A stretch of 64,000 nt of DNA from Williamsia sp. CHRR-6 (GCF_018474015.1 NZ_JAHCSG010000002.1:62001-126000), one strand, 5' to 3'. Counted from the stretch's first letter, positions 8,492 to 17,605 are shown. Notes: generated by a model from the letters alone, not told the origin. Translations and numbers: made by a program.

Positions 8492-9129
8492 CACCCGCCG
8501 CAGCGATCTACGACATCGCCTTGCGCACAGGCGAGTTGAGCGATCAGGACGGCCGGTCGCTGCCGGTGCGGACCTGGTTGGCCGACGCCGACGCCTCCGA
8601 TGCCCCCATGGTGCAGGCCTGCACCGGACCGACCCTCGACGTGGGGTGCGGCCCGGGTCGGCTCACCGCCGCGCTCACCGCGCGTGGAGTGCCTGCACTG
8701 GGAATCGACATCTCGGCCCGGGCGGTTGCGCTGACCCGAGCGCGCGGCGCGATGGCCATGCGACGCGACGTCTTCGCCATGACCGCGGGCTGGCACCGCT
8801 GGGATCACCTGCTGCTGGCCGACGGCAACATCGGGATCGGAGCCGACCCGGTCCGGTTGCTGTCGAGATGTGCGTCGCTGGTGTCCCCACGTGGAACCAT
8901 CGTCGCCGACGTCGAGGCGCCGGGAACCGGATTACGTACGGTCACCATGCGGCTCAGCGCCGCAGGCGAACTCTCCGATCCGTTCCGGTGGAGCCATGTC
9001 GGCGTCGACGCGGTCGAGGCCGTGGCCCACGCCGCGGGGCTGCACGTGGTGGCGACCGGCGTGCACGGCAGCCGTTGGCAGGTGACGCTGGTGCGTGCCT
9101 GCAGTCGAGGCCACCGGGGAGCGGAATGA
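8488..9129 (+). CDS. Class I SAM-dependent methyltransferase
   Basis: 213 residues beginning at an ATG overlapping the DUF2064 stop (ATGA). Motif I for S-adenosylmethionine is LDVGCGPGRLTAAL, motif II LGIDISARAV, and a later block LLLADGNIGIGADPVRLL. These place it in the Rossmann-fold methyltransferases. It most likely methylates the small molecule or glycan made by this operon. The acceptor (O, N, C or As) cannot be read from the sequence. Confidence 0.85.
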   Translation: MTPAAAIYDIALRTGELSDQDGRSLPVRTWLADADASDAPMVQACTGPTLDVGCGPGRLTAALTARGVPALGIDISARAVALTRARGAMAMRRDVFAMTAGWHRWDHLLLADGNIGIGADPVRLLSRCASLVSPRGTIVADVEAPGTGLRTVTMRLSAAGELSDPFRWSHVGVDAVEAVAHAAGLHVVATGVHGSRWQVTLVRACSRGHRGAE

Positions 9130-10313
9130 TCACGCCACGCCTGCCGCGACCGCAGGACTACACCTCGCCGCTGCACGAGGAGCGGCTCGCCGCCCGGCTG
9201 GGACTTCTGCTCGGGATCGCCTTCACCGTGTGCTTCCTCACCGGATTGTTCAGCCATCTGCATCAACACCCGGTGGAGTGGCTCACCCTGCCCACGCGAC
9301 CGGTGTGGATCTACCGGCTCAGCCAGGGCCTGCACGTGGCGACCGGAATCGCGGCCATCCCGCTGCTGGTGATGAAGCTGTGGGTGGTGACCCCGAAGTT
9401 CTGGAAGCGACCCCTCATCGGCGGCCCGGTGGCCGCTGTCGAACGGGCCTCCATCCTGCTGCTCATCGCGTCGGCGAGCTTCGAGCTGATCACCGGATTG
9501 CTCAACGTGGCCGAGTACTACCCCTGGAGCTTCTTCTTTCCCACCGTGCACTACGCGGTCGGGTGGCTGGCCGTGGCGGCCATCGTCGTGCACATCGCGG
9601 TGAAGCTTCCGGTGATCCGGCGGGCATTGTCATCGGAGCCCGACCACGATGGCGCGAACAATGATCCGGTAGAACAACAATCGCCCGGCCGCTCGGTATC
9701 GCCGTCGTCGCAGGGATCGAATTCGCAGCTGACCCGGCGGGGGGTGTTGGTGCTCGCAGGCGGGGCAGCGGGTGTGGTCACCGTGGCCACCATCGGTGAC
9801 CGCATCCCGCTGTTCGCACCGGTCTCGGTGGCCGCACAGCGGTCGGGTCGCGGACCGCAGGGGCTACCGGTCAACCGAACCGCGGTCGCCGCCGGGGTGA
9901 CCGCGGCCGCTCGCTCGCAGCGATGGCGCCTCGTGGTCACCGGTCCGACCGGTCAACGAGAGTTCGATCTCGCTGCCCTGCAGGCACTCCCACAGCGCAC
10001 CGCCACCCTGCCGTTGGCCTGTGTCGAGGGCTGGTCACGCAACGCAGAGTGGACGGGCGTGTCCTTCGCCGAGGTGTTGGCGGCGGCGGGAATCGACCCG
10101 GCCGACTCCGAGGTCGTCTCACTCGAACGTGGCCTCTACGGGCGGGCCGCGGTTCCCCGTGCGGTGGCGGAGGATCCGCTGACGCTGATCGCCCTGCGAC
10201 TCAACGGTGATGAGCTCGACATCGACCACGGCTATCCCGCTCGATTGATCGCCCCGGGACGTCCCGGTGTGCTGCAGACCAAGTGGCTCTCGCGCATCGA
10301 GGTGCGGACATGA
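9126..10313 (+). CDS. Membrane-bound molybdopterin oxidoreductase with cytochrome-b-like domain
   Basis: 395 residues in two parts. Residues ~20-165 form four membrane helices with several His residues placed as haem ligands (His70 in LSQGLHVATG, His142 in PTVHYAVGW, His156 in VVHIAVK). Residues ~200-230 look like an internal twin-arginine segment (TRRGVLVLAGGAAGV). The C-terminal ~150 residues are a sulfite-oxidase/MsrP-type Moco domain with the Mo-ligating Cys299 in PLACVEGWS. The layout resembles MsrP and MsrQ joined, with electrons passing from membrane haem to an external Moco site. Start overlaps the methyltransferase stop (ATGA). Confidence 0.85.
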   Translation: MITPRLPRPQDYTSPLHEERLAARLGLLLGIAFTVCFLTGLFSHLHQHPVEWLTLPTRPVWIYRLSQGLHVATGIAAIPLLVMKLWVVTPKFWKRPLIGGPVAAVERASILLLIASASFELITGLLNVAEYYPWSFFFPTVHYAVGWLAVAAIVVHIAVKLPVIRRALSSEPDHDGANNDPVEQQSPGRSVSPSSQGSNSQLTRRGVLVLAGGAAGVVTVATIGDRIPLFAPVSVAAQRSGRGPQGLPVNRTAVAAGVTAAARSQRWRLVVTGPTGQREFDLAALQALPQRTATLPLACVEGWSRNAEWTGVSFAEVLAAAGIDPADSEVVSLERGLYGRAAVPRAVAEDPLTLIALRLNGDELDIDHGYPARLIAPGRPGVLQTKWLSRIEVRT

Positions 10314-10750
10314 TGTGGATTCGTGGTGCCCTGGCGCTGCTCGCGGCGGGACTGGCGTGGGTGGGGGTGTCGGCGTTGCTCGACGCGTTGCCCCGACGCG
10401 CCGACGTGATCACCTTCGGCCTCTGGTTCCTCGTCCCACCGGTGCTCTCGGACCTGGTGTTGATGCCTACCGTCGCGGTCGTCGGCTGGGTTCTGCACCG
10501 GTTCGCCGCCCCCTGGCTGCGCACGCCGTTGATCGTGGCCCTGGTGGGCTCGGCGGCCCTGATCGCGGTGGCCGCACCGTTTCTCACCCGGCCCGGGCTG
10601 CGGCCAGACAACCCCACCCTGCTCGACCGGAACTATCCCCTCGGAGTTGCCGTCACCGTCGCGGTGATCTGGGCATCGGCGGGGGTGTGGGCATTGGTGC
10701 GACAGCGGGGCTCGCGCCGCACCGAAGTGTCACCAACGACCCGACCATAG
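10310..10750 (+). CDS. Small four-helix membrane protein of the glycan operon
   Basis: 146 residues with four predicted membrane helices (starts near residues 3, 45, 78 and 115) and a short basic tail. Its ATG (10310) overlaps the stop of the oxidoreductase gene, so it is translated together with it. I recognise no family. It could be a partner subunit of the oxidoreductase or a membrane scaffold for the pathway. Confidence 0.75.
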   Translation: MMWIRGALALLAAGLAWVGVSALLDALPRRADVITFGLWFLVPPVLSDLVLMPTVAVVGWVLHRFAAPWLRTPLIVALVGSAALIAVAAPFLTRPGLRPDNPTLLDRNYPLGVAVTVAVIWASAGVWALVRQRGSRRTEVSPTTRP

Positions 10751-10759
10751 GAGTACACG

Positions 10760-11806
10760 ATGCGGGTATTGCTCACCGGTGCAGCCGGATTCATCGGAGC
10801 TGCCATCGACAGGGAGTTACGTGCGGCCGGTCACGAGGTGCGCGGTGTGGACCTGATGTTGCCCTGTGCCCACGGCCGTGATGCGGCGCCGCCGGCGGGG
10901 GTGATCGGCGGGGACATCCGCGATCAGGATCTGCTCCACGACCTGCTCGACGGGGTGGACGCGGTGTGCCATCAGGCCGCGATGGTCGGGCTCGGGGTCG
11001 ACGCCGCCGACGCGCCGGAATACGCCTCGCACAACGTGGTGGGAACTGCCACGCTGGTGGCCGCCATGGCTCGTCGCGAGACCCCAGCGCTGGTGCAGGC
11101 ATCGTCGATGGTGGTCTACGGCGAAGGACGTTATCGATGCGTGCGACACGGGGCTCAGCCCGCTGTGGCCCGAACCGCGCACGCACTGCGCAACAACGTG
11201 TTCGACCCGCCGTGTCCGCGTTGTGGTGAGCCGTTGCAGTGGCTGACCGTTGACGAGGACGCCCCGATGGATCCGCGCAACAGCTACGCCGCATCGAAGG
11301 TGGCGACCGAGCACTTCGGCCGATCGTGGGCGCATACGACCGGTGGTCGGCTCATCTCGCTGCGCTACCACAACGTCTACGGTCCTGGGATGCCGCGCGA
11401 CACCCCGTACGCCGGGGTGGCCAGCATCTTCCGGTCGGCCCTGGAGGTCGGCCGGGCGCCACAGGTCTTCGAGGACGGTCGCCAGATGCGCGACTTCGTC
11501 CACGTCGACGATGTGGCCCGCGCGAATCGGCTGGCGCTCGAGCGGGTGATCGGTGGCCGAGCAGGTGTTCCCGAGGTGACCGCTTGCAACGTGGCCTCCG
11601 GCGATCCGCACTCGGTGGGCGAGTTCGCCACGATGCTCAGCGCAGCCATGGACGGACCGCCACCGCAGGTGGTCGGGGGTGGTCGTGCGGGCGACGTGCG
11701 CCATGTGGTGGCCGATCCCTCAGCGGCACGTCGGCTGCTCGGATTCTCAGCGCAGACCCGCTTCGACACCGGCGTCGCCGAGTTCGCCCACGCGACGTTG
11801 CGGTGA
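10760..11806 (+). CDS. NAD-dependent sugar epimerase/dehydratase
   Basis: 348 residues of the extended short-chain dehydrogenase type. The N-terminal TGAAGFIGAAID is the NAD(P)-binding GxxGxxG, and the active-site Tyr-Lys pair is in NSYAASKVATEH, followed by YHNVYGPGMP. An insertion of ~50 residues before the active site (residues ~125-175) contains RCVRHG and CPRCGEP, three Cys and a His that could hold zinc. It is the last gene of the operon, 9 bases after the membrane protein gene, and probably makes or alters the activated sugar used by the GT2/DUF2064 enzymes. Confidence 0.88.
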   Translation: MRVLLTGAAGFIGAAIDRELRAAGHEVRGVDLMLPCAHGRDAAPPAGVIGGDIRDQDLLHDLLDGVDAVCHQAAMVGLGVDAADAPEYASHNVVGTATLVAAMARRETPALVQASSMVVYGEGRYRCVRHGAQPAVARTAHALRNNVFDPPCPRCGEPLQWLTVDEDAPMDPRNSYAASKVATEHFGRSWAHTTGGRLISLRYHNVYGPGMPRDTPYAGVASIFRSALEVGRAPQVFEDGRQMRDFVHVDDVARANRLALERVIGGRAGVPEVTACNVASGDPHSVGEFATMLSAAMDGPPPQVVGGGRAGDVRHVVADPSAARRLLGFSAQTRFDTGVAEFAHATLR

Positions 11807-11911
11807 GCGCTGCGGCGACTCGGTTCGTCAGGCCATGGCACGGTGGTGTGATCCAGATTACGCTCGAGGCCACCCGACCGGTGTTCCACACAGTTGCAGG
11901 AGACGTCGACG

Positions 11912-13498
11912 ATGACGATCGAGGCCACCCCCACCCACGCTGAGCTGCTGTGTGACTACGTGCCCCGGTGGGCGCGCGACACCCCCGACGCCGTGGCCAT
12001 CACCTACGGCGAGCAGACCTGGACCTGGTCGCAGTGGAACCACCGCATCCGGTCACTGACCGGGGCACTGCGCGCGGCGGGCATCACGCGCGGCGACGTG
12101 ATCGGTTTCCTCGACAAGAACCACCCGGCCTGCCTGGAGACCACGTTCGCAGCGGCCGCGATCGGGGCGGCGGTCACCGTCGTCAACTGGCGACAGGCCG
12201 GCGACGAACTGCGTCACGTCCTCGTCGACTCGGGGACCCGTCTGCTGGTGGTGGGAGCCGAGTTCGCCGATGAGGTTGCCCGACTGCGTGATCAGATCCC
12301 GGGCCTGGAACGGCTGGTGGTGCTGGCCACCCCGGGAGCCGCCGACGCACCGACCGGCGACGACTACGAGTCGTTCCTCGCCGCTGCCGCCCCGAGCGAT
12401 CGGGACGCGGCCGTGGTCGAGGATGATGCGGCCCTGATCATCTACTCCTCGGGCACCACGGGTAGACCCAAGGGTGTGGTGCTCAGCCAGCGCGCGTTGG
12501 TGGCCCACACGGTCAACGTGGCCGACTGCTTCCCGTTCAACGCCGGTGACATCAGCCTCGTGGCCATGCCGCTGTTCCACTTGGGCGGGATCTGTTACTC
12601 CTTCTTCGGGATCCGCGCCGGGGTGGCCACCATCATGACCCGGGAACCCGCTGCGCCTGCGTTGGTGGGCGCCTTGATGAGCGGGGCCACGCACACGTTC
12701 TTCGTGCCGCCGGTCATCGCCGGCTTCCTGGCCGCCGGTCCGCCGGCGATGGGTGCGCTCTCGCGGCTGAAGACGCTCGGCTACGGCGCGGCTCCGATGC
12801 CGCTGCCGCTGTTGCGGCGAGCACTCGACGCGTGCCCCGATCTCGACTTCGTGCAGGTCTACGGACAGACCGAGGTGTCGGGGGTGGCGACCACCCTGCT
12901 GCCTGCCGACCACCGCGATCCCGCCCGCGAGCACCTGCTGCTCTCGGTGGGCCAACCCGTGGCGGGGATGGAGGTGATGGTGGTCGACCCGGTCACCGCC
13001 GAGCCGGTGGCCGCCGGTGAGCAGGGTGAGATCTGGTGTCGCAGTGCGCAATCGATGACCGGGTACCTCAATCGTCCGGACGCCACCGCAGAGACCGTCA
13101 CGGCGCAGGGGTGGGTGCGGACCGGGGACATCGGGCGCGTGGATGCCGACGGGTACGTCTTCGTCGACGACCGGATCAAGGACATGATCATCACCGGCGG
13201 GGAGAACGTGTACGGCCCCGAGGTCGAACGGGTACTGCTCGATCACCCCGACGTGAGCGATGCGGCGATCATCGGGGTGCCCGACGACACGTGGGGTGAA
13301 TCGGTGAAGGCCGTGGTGGTGGCGCCCGGTGACGTCGACGTCGAGGGCATCATCGCGTTCTGCCGCGAACGACTGGCCGGCTACAAGTGCCCTCGCACGG
13401 TCGACGTGGTCGCCGCCCTGCCGCGCAACCCCAGCGGCAAGATCCTCAAACGCGAACTGCGCGCAGGGCATTGGGTCGGCCGGGATCGCGCGGTGTGA
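11912..13498 (+). CDS. Acyl-CoA ligase (AMP-dependent synthetase)
   Basis: 528 residues. It has the P-loop-like [18 protein letters not shown], the YGQTEVSG core motif, [39 protein letters not shown] and the C-terminal catalytic Lys in [12 protein letters not shown]. These define the acyl-adenylate family that activates a carboxylic acid with ATP and attaches it to CoA. The acyl pocket ([10 protein letters not shown]) suggests a medium or long fatty acid or aryl acid. AGGAG lies 9 bases upstream of the ATG. The next gene, a NUDIX CoA pyrophosphatase, overlaps its stop. Confidence 0.9.
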   Translation: MTIEATPTHAELLCDYVPRWARDTPDAVAITYGEQTWTWSQWNHRIRSLTGALRAAGITRGDVIGFLDKNHPACLETTFAAAAIGAAVTVVNWRQAGDELRHVLVDSGTRLLVVGAEFADEVARLRDQIPGLERLVVLATPGAADAPTGDDYESFLAAAAPSDRDAAVVEDDAALIIYSSGTTGRPKGVVLSQRALVAHTVNVADCFPFNAGDISLVAMPLFHLGGICYSFFGIRAGVATIMTREPAAPALVGALMSGATHTFFVPPVIAGFLAAGPPAMGALSRLKTLGYGAAPMPLPLLRRALDACPDLDFVQVYGQTEVSGVATTLLPADHRDPAREHLLLSVGQPVAGMEVMVVDPVTAEPVAAGEQGEIWCRSAQSMTGYLNRPDATAETVTAQGWVRTGDIGRVDADGYVFVDDRIKDMIITGGENVYGPEVERVLLDHPDVSDAAIIGVPDDTWGESVKAVVVAPGDVDVEGIIAFCRERLAGYKCPRTVDVVAALPRNPSGKILKRELRAGHWVGRDRAV

Positions 13499-14115
13499 GC
13501 ATCGACTCCACCGATCCGGTCGGGGTACGAGCGGCGATCACCGCTGCGCTACATGACTTCCGATTCGCTACCGCCGAGGTGCCGGGGGCGCGTCGGGCCG
13601 CGGTGGCCCTGGCGGTGGCGCAGGTCGACGGCCGGTTCGGCATCTGGCTGATGCTGCGGGCAGAGTCGATGCGCACCCATTCGGGGCAGTTCGCGCTGCC
13701 CGGTGGTCGGCTCGACCCTGGCGAGGACCACGTCGACGCCGCGCTGCGTGAGCTCGCCGAGGAGATCGGCATCGTGGTGCCGCGTTCGGCGGTGCTCGGA
13801 CGTCTTGACGACTACCCCACGCGGTCGGGGTACGTGATCACCCCGGTCGTCTGCTGGGTGGGCGCAGGTGCCACCCCGGTGCCCAACCCAGACGAGGTGG
13901 GGACGTTGTTCTTCGTCTCGTTGGCCGAGATCGCCGTGCCGCCGCAGTTCGTCTCCATCCCCGAGTCTCCGCGGCCGGTCATCCAGCTGCCGCTGGTCGG
14001 ATCGTTGGTGCACGCGCCCACGGCCGCAGTGATCCACCAGTTCGCCGAGGTGGTGGTCCACGGTCGGCATACGCGAGTGGACGGCTACGAGCAACCGGTA
14101 TTCGCGTGGCGGTGA
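13495..14115 (+). CDS. NUDIX hydrolase, CoA pyrophosphatase-like
   Basis: 206 residues. The NUDIX box begins at [15 protein letters not shown] and continues RELAEEIGI, with all metal-binding Glu present. The preceding [14 protein letters not shown] and the later [15 protein letters not shown] resemble CoA diphosphatases of the NudL/Nudt7 group, which cut CoA to 4'-phosphopantetheine and 3',5'-ADP. The GTG start overlaps the acyl-CoA ligase stop (GTGA at 13495-13498), so the CoA-using and CoA-cleaving enzymes are made together. The substrate is inferred. Confidence 0.85.
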   Translation: MSIDSTDPVGVRAAITAALHDFRFATAEVPGARRAAVALAVAQVDGRFGIWLMLRAESMRTHSGQFALPGGRLDPGEDHVDAALRELAEEIGIVVPRSAVLGRLDDYPTRSGYVITPVVCWVGAGATPVPNPDEVGTLFFVSLAEIAVPPQFVSIPESPRPVIQLPLVGSLVHAPTAAVIHQFAEVVVHGRHTRVDGYEQPVFAWR

Positions 14116-14165
14116 CCAGCGTTCTTGCGTTGTTCGCAGAGAATTCAGCCGATCCGGAATAGATA

Positions 14166-14199
14166 CGGACCGCAGTCCGATTTAATGGTGGTCACCACC
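14166..14199. promoter_or_regulatory. Two dyads before yceI
   Basis: CGGAC-CGCA-GTCCG (14166-14179) and GGTGG-TCA-CCACC (14187-14199) lie 21-54 bases upstream of the YceI start. They are perfect small inverted repeats of 5-bp arms in the promoter region 14116-14219 and are candidate regulator sites. Confidence 0.35.
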
Positions 14200-14219
14200 C
14201 ACACGACCGAGGAGACCTC

Positions 14220-14771
14220 ATGGGAACGTCCATCACCACCACCGAGCTGGCCCCCGGCACCTGGAACATCGACCCGGTGCACTCGACCGTCGGATTCACT
14301 GTGCGCCACCTGGTGGTGAGCAAGGTGCGCGGCACCTTCGACACCTTCTCCGGTGCCATCACCATCGCCGAGGACGGCACCCCGTCGGTGACCGCCGAGA
14401 TCGACGTCGCCTCGATCAACACCAAGAACGAGCAGCGCGACGGCCACATCCGCTCGGCGGACTTTTTCGACACCGAGAACCACCCGAAGGCCACCTTCAC
14501 CTCCACCTCGGTGGTCGCCGACGGCGACGACTACGTGCTGACCGGCGATTTCACCCTCAAGGGAGTGACCAAGTCCGTCGAGCTAACCCTGGAGTTCAAC
14601 GGCGTCAACCCGGGTATGGGCCAGGGTGAGGTGGCGGGCTTCGAGGCCTCGACCGTGTTGAACCGCAAGGACTTCGGCATCGATATCGAGATGCCGCTGG
14701 AAACCGGGGGCGCGGTGGTGGGTGACAAGATCACCCTGAACCTGGAGATCGAGGCCGTCAAGGCCGCCTGA
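14220..14771 (+). CDS. YceI family protein
   Basis: 183 residues with the YceI lipocalin-like beta-barrel pattern: GTWNIDPVHSTVGFTVRHL at the start, RDGHIRSADFFDTENHPKATF in the middle and a closing GDKITLNLEIEAVK. Members bind long polyisoprenoids or related lipids. No signal peptide is present, so it is probably cytoplasmic, as for most actinobacterial members. GAGGAGACCTC precedes the ATG. It is a single-gene unit followed by a large hairpin. Confidence 0.9.
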   Translation: MGTSITTTELAPGTWNIDPVHSTVGFTVRHLVVSKVRGTFDTFSGAITIAEDGTPSVTAEIDVASINTKNEQRDGHIRSADFFDTENHPKATFTSTSVVADGDDYVLTGDFTLKGVTKSVELTLEFNGVNPGMGQGEVAGFEASTVLNRKDFGIDIEMPLETGGAVVGDKITLNLEIEAVKAA

Positions 14772-14807
14772 CCCCGCGTCGAGGACGCAGGTCACACGGC
14801 ACGTTAT

Positions 14808-14865
14808 CCGCCGTCACCTGATGGGCGCCAATCATTCTCCGGCGCAATAAATCAGGTGACGGCGG
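14808..14865. terminator. Large hairpin after yceI
   Basis: A perfect 15-bp inverted repeat (left arm 14808-14822, CCGCCGTCACCTGAT; right arm 14851-14865) encloses a second short stem (GCGCC/GGCGC, 14825-14829 and 14841-14845). No T-run follows. It most likely ends the yceI transcript, although its length and its place 66 bases before the next start also allow a regulatory role. Confidence 0.6.
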
Positions 14866-14931
14866 TGTGCACTGTGCTCTAGCTTCATCGGTGAAAGTGG
14901 TTCCACCACACACCGATTGGAGGTAGACACC

Positions 14932-15129
14932 ATGGCAGTCCACATCTCGGGCCAGTTCACCGCGCTGGTCCCGTCGGCACTTCTTCGTCGCCCCGATCGG
15001 GTGCGGCGCGAAAAGCGCGCTGCCGCAGACGTTTCCCGTAAGCGTCGCTTGGTCGCACAGCGGCGGCAGGCGCGGGTCGAACGCGAGCGAGAGACCTATC
15101 TGCAGGCCAGCCGGTATCTGTTGCGGTAG
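14932..15129 (+). CDS. Small basic protein, unknown function
   Basis: 65 residues, with a hydrophobic first third (MAVHISGQFTALVPSALL) and then a strongly basic, probably helical part rich in Arg/Lys (RRPDRVRREKRAAADVSRKR). GGAGG 8 bases before the ATG is one of the best ribosome binding sites in the window, so I regard it as real. I recognise no family. It could bind nucleic acid or membranes. It converges on the TetR gene with 11 bases between. Confidence 0.65.
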   Translation: MAVHISGQFTALVPSALLRRPDRVRREKRAAADVSRKRRLVAQRRQARVERERETYLQASRYLLR

Positions 15130-15140
15130 TGAGTACGCCC

Positions 15141-15743
15141 CTATCGGCGTGAGATCCCCCGGAACACCAGGTCGACGAGAGCCACCAGATAGCTCTCGTC
15201 GACCTGGTCGCGTCGGATCAGCATGCGCGCCAGGATCGGCGCGTACAGCGCGTCGAGGGCCACCGCAGCATCCACATCGTCGGCCACCTCGCCGCGCTCG
15301 ATCGCACGTTCCACCACGGCCAGGGCCGCGCGGGTACGACCGTCGAGGATGCGTTGGCGCGCCTCCTCTAGGCGGTCGACCTCCAAGGGCAGCGCCGCGA
15401 TCCGCAGCAGTGCCCGACTCTGCGGCGAGTCGACCGCATCACGCAGGTTGCCCGCCAGGAGCAGCAGATCGCCCCGCAGATCGCCGGTGTCGGGGATTGC
15501 GACGTTGGTGGGGTCGAGCTGCGTCAGCACCGCGTCGGTGATCAGCTGTTCCTTGGTCTTCCACCGGCGATAGACCGACGTCACATGAACACCGGCGGAC
15601 TCGGCCACCGAAGCGATGGTGACGCCGTCGAAACCGGCGTTGAGCAGCTCGTTCACGGCGGCAGCCAGCACCCCGTCACGAACCGCTTTGCCGCGTCGAT
15701 GCGGCTTGGCGGGGCTGGACACGACCGGGAGCCTAACGCACAT
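15141..15743 (-). CDS. TetR family transcriptional regulator
   Basis: 200 residues. The N-terminal HTH is classic TetR: VAAAVNELLNAGFDGVTIASVAESAGVHVTSVYRRWKTKEQLITDAV (abbreviated, residues ~25-70). The C-terminal ligand domain is of the TetR_C_11/16 type. The ATG at 15743 lies inside the first of two palindromes between it and the cyclase gene, so binding there would block its own transcription. A GTG at 15722 is an alternative start that would place the palindrome fully upstream. Confidence 0.88.
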   Translation of the reverse strand: MCVRLPVVSSPAKPHRRGKAVRDGVLAAAVNELLNAGFDGVTIASVAESAGVHVTSVYRRWKTKEQLITDAVLTQLDPTNVAIPDTGDLRGDLLLLAGNLRDAVDSPQSRALLRIAALPLEVDRLEEARQRILDGRTRAALAVVERAIERGEVADDVDAAVALDALYAPILARMLIRRDQVDESYLVALVDLVFRGISRR

Positions 15744-15783
15744 AGTGTTGCGTTGGGTACGCTTACGCAAACAATGTTGCGTT
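15735..15783. promoter_or_regulatory. Twin TetR operators between tetR and the cyclase gene
   Basis: Two copies of ACGCA-N8-TGCGT occur at 15736-15753 and 15765-15782, with centres 29 bases apart. The 19-base cores match at 16 positions. They lie in the divergent promoter region of the TetR repressor and the adenylate cyclase, the expected arrangement for cooperative binding and joint repression. Confidence 0.75.
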
Positions 15784-15823
15784 TATCGGGGTGTGTGACC
15801 GGAGCGAAGAGGGGGTGGACGGC

Positions 15824-17605
15824 ATGGGCGGACGCGCAACAGCGACCCTGCGCCGCAGCACCGTCGACCGACTGCTGTCCCCGAGCACGCTGCCCGGCAT
15901 CGACGTCTACTACCACCTCAGCGGCTTCGCCCCACCGCGGCCGGCCGCCCCAGCCGTGGACCTCGACGCCCGCCGGGCGATCGCTCGACGACTGCTGGCC
16001 ATCGCCACGCTCGGTATCGTCACCGCCAACGTGTTGGTCGGCATCGAGACGATGGTGCTGCTGGCCCTGGTCACCAGCGGCGGTGATCTGTCGACTGCGA
16101 GTGGACCGCTGCGCAACACCGCAGCCCTCGTCGCCGCCCTGGTCGTCGGTGCCGTGGCCAACGTGGCCGCCGGGATCGCGTTGCTGCGCCCGCAGATCCT
16201 CTGGTTCATCAGCGGCACCCCCGCTGACGTCGACCGCCGCCGCGCGGTGCAGCGGATCCCGGTGCTCGGAGTGCTCGCCACCGCCATCGCCTGGGTCACC
16301 GGGGTCATCACCTATGCGGTGGCCACCGGCGGGGTGAGCGTGCGCGACCTGTCGATCATCGCCGCAGCCTTCGCCCTGGCCGGCGCGTCGTCGGGGTCGG
16401 TGGCCTACATGGTGCTCGAACGGGCGGGTCGTCCGCTGGTGGCCGCGGCCATGGCGGATGCACCCCCACGCCGCACCCTTCTGGGTGTGCGTGAGCGACT
16501 GTTCGTTCTGTGGATCGTGTGTTCCGGCGTACCGCTGGTGGGCATGCTGTTGGTCAACATCGGCCGTGGTGTGGGCTGGTTGCCCGCCAGCAGCACCGCC
16601 GTCGACATCACCACCGTCGTGCTCGCGGTGGTCTGCCTGGCCAGCGGGCTGCGCGCTGTCGCGCTCATCAGCACCTCCATCACCGACCCGGTCCGTGGTC
16701 TGCGACGTGCCGTGGAGGCCATCGGAGCCGGTGACTACTCCGCCCAGGTCGAGGTCTACGACTCGTCCGACCTCGGCATCCTGCAGCACGGGTTCAACGA
16801 GATGGTCGACGGTCTCGCCGAGCGGGAACGACTACGCGATCTGTTCGGTCGCCACGTGGGCCACGAGGTTGCCGCACTGGCGCTGCGCGACGACGACGGA
16901 ATGCACGGCACCATCACCGACGTCGGTGTGCTGTTCGTCGACATCGAGGGATCCACGCGACTGGCCGAGAGCACCGATCCGCGTGCGGTGGCCGAGATGC
17001 TCAACCGGTTCTTCACCATCGTCGCCGACGTGATCGGTCGCCACGGCGGATTCATCAACAAGTTCGAGGGTGACGCCGCACTCGCGGTGTTCGGTGCGCC
17101 GACCCCGCTGGCCGACGCATCGACCGCAGCGCTGCGAGCCGCTCGCGAACTCGACCACGAACTTGCCGAGTTGGCCCCGCTGCGCTGCGGGATCGGGGTG
17201 TCGGCGGGAACCGTGTTCGCCGGCCACATCGGCGCCGAGACCCGCTACGAATACACCGTGATCGGCGACCCGGTCAACGAATGTGCGCGCCTGGCCGAGG
17301 TGGCCAAACGCACGGCATCGACGGTGTTGGCCAGCGGTGCCGCCATGATCGAGCAGGCGCCGGAACTCACCGCTCTCGATGCGGCCGACGCGCAGGGCGA
17401 GCGCGGCGGCACCGACGAGTACTGGGAGTGGGTGTCGCTGGGCACCATCACGCTGCGCGGTCGCAGCGCCGAGACCGAGATCTTCGCCCCCGCCGTCGAC
17501 GGCGACGACGATGCGACGCAGTACAGTTCGGCGATCGGTGATCTGGTGGACCTCGTCGACGGATTGATCCGACGCCCGTTCTCCCTGTTACGCATCCGCC
17601 GATAG
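15824..17605 (+). CDS. Membrane class III adenylate cyclase with HAMP domain
   Basis: 593 residues. Six hydrophobic segments (residues ~55-300) are followed by a HAMP region (TDPVRGLRRAVEAIGAGDYSA) and a class III cyclase domain. The catalytic domain shows the metal Asp in VLFVDIEGSTRLAES, adenine-specifying Lys and second Asp in NKFEGDAALAVFGAP, and the Asn/Arg pair in VIGDPVNECARLAEV. It makes cAMP in response to membrane or cytoplasmic signals, like the Rv1318c-Rv1320c/Rv3645 group. The start at ATG 15824 is favoured by AGAGGGGG just upstream; GTG 15791 is possible. Control by the divergent TetR protein is likely. Confidence 0.9.
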   Translation: MGGRATATLRRSTVDRLLSPSTLPGIDVYYHLSGFAPPRPAAPAVDLDARRAIARRLLAIATLGIVTANVLVGIETMVLLALVTSGGDLSTASGPLRNTAALVAALVVGAVANVAAGIALLRPQILWFISGTPADVDRRRAVQRIPVLGVLATAIAWVTGVITYAVATGGVSVRDLSIIAAAFALAGASSGSVAYMVLERAGRPLVAAAMADAPPRRTLLGVRERLFVLWIVCSGVPLVGMLLVNIGRGVGWLPASSTAVDITTVVLAVVCLASGLRAVALISTSITDPVRGLRRAVEAIGAGDYSAQVEVYDSSDLGILQHGFNEMVDGLAERERLRDLFGRHVGHEVAALALRDDDGMHGTITDVGVLFVDIEGSTRLAESTDPRAVAEMLNRFFTIVADVIGRHGGFINKFEGDAALAVFGAPTPLADASTAALRAARELDHELAELAPLRCGIGVSAGTVFAGHIGAETRYEYTVIGDPVNECARLAEVAKRTASTVLASGAAMIEQAPELTALDAADAQGERGGTDEYWEWVSLGTITLRGRSAETEIFAPAVDGDDDATQYSSAIGDLVDLVDGLIRRPFSLLRIRR

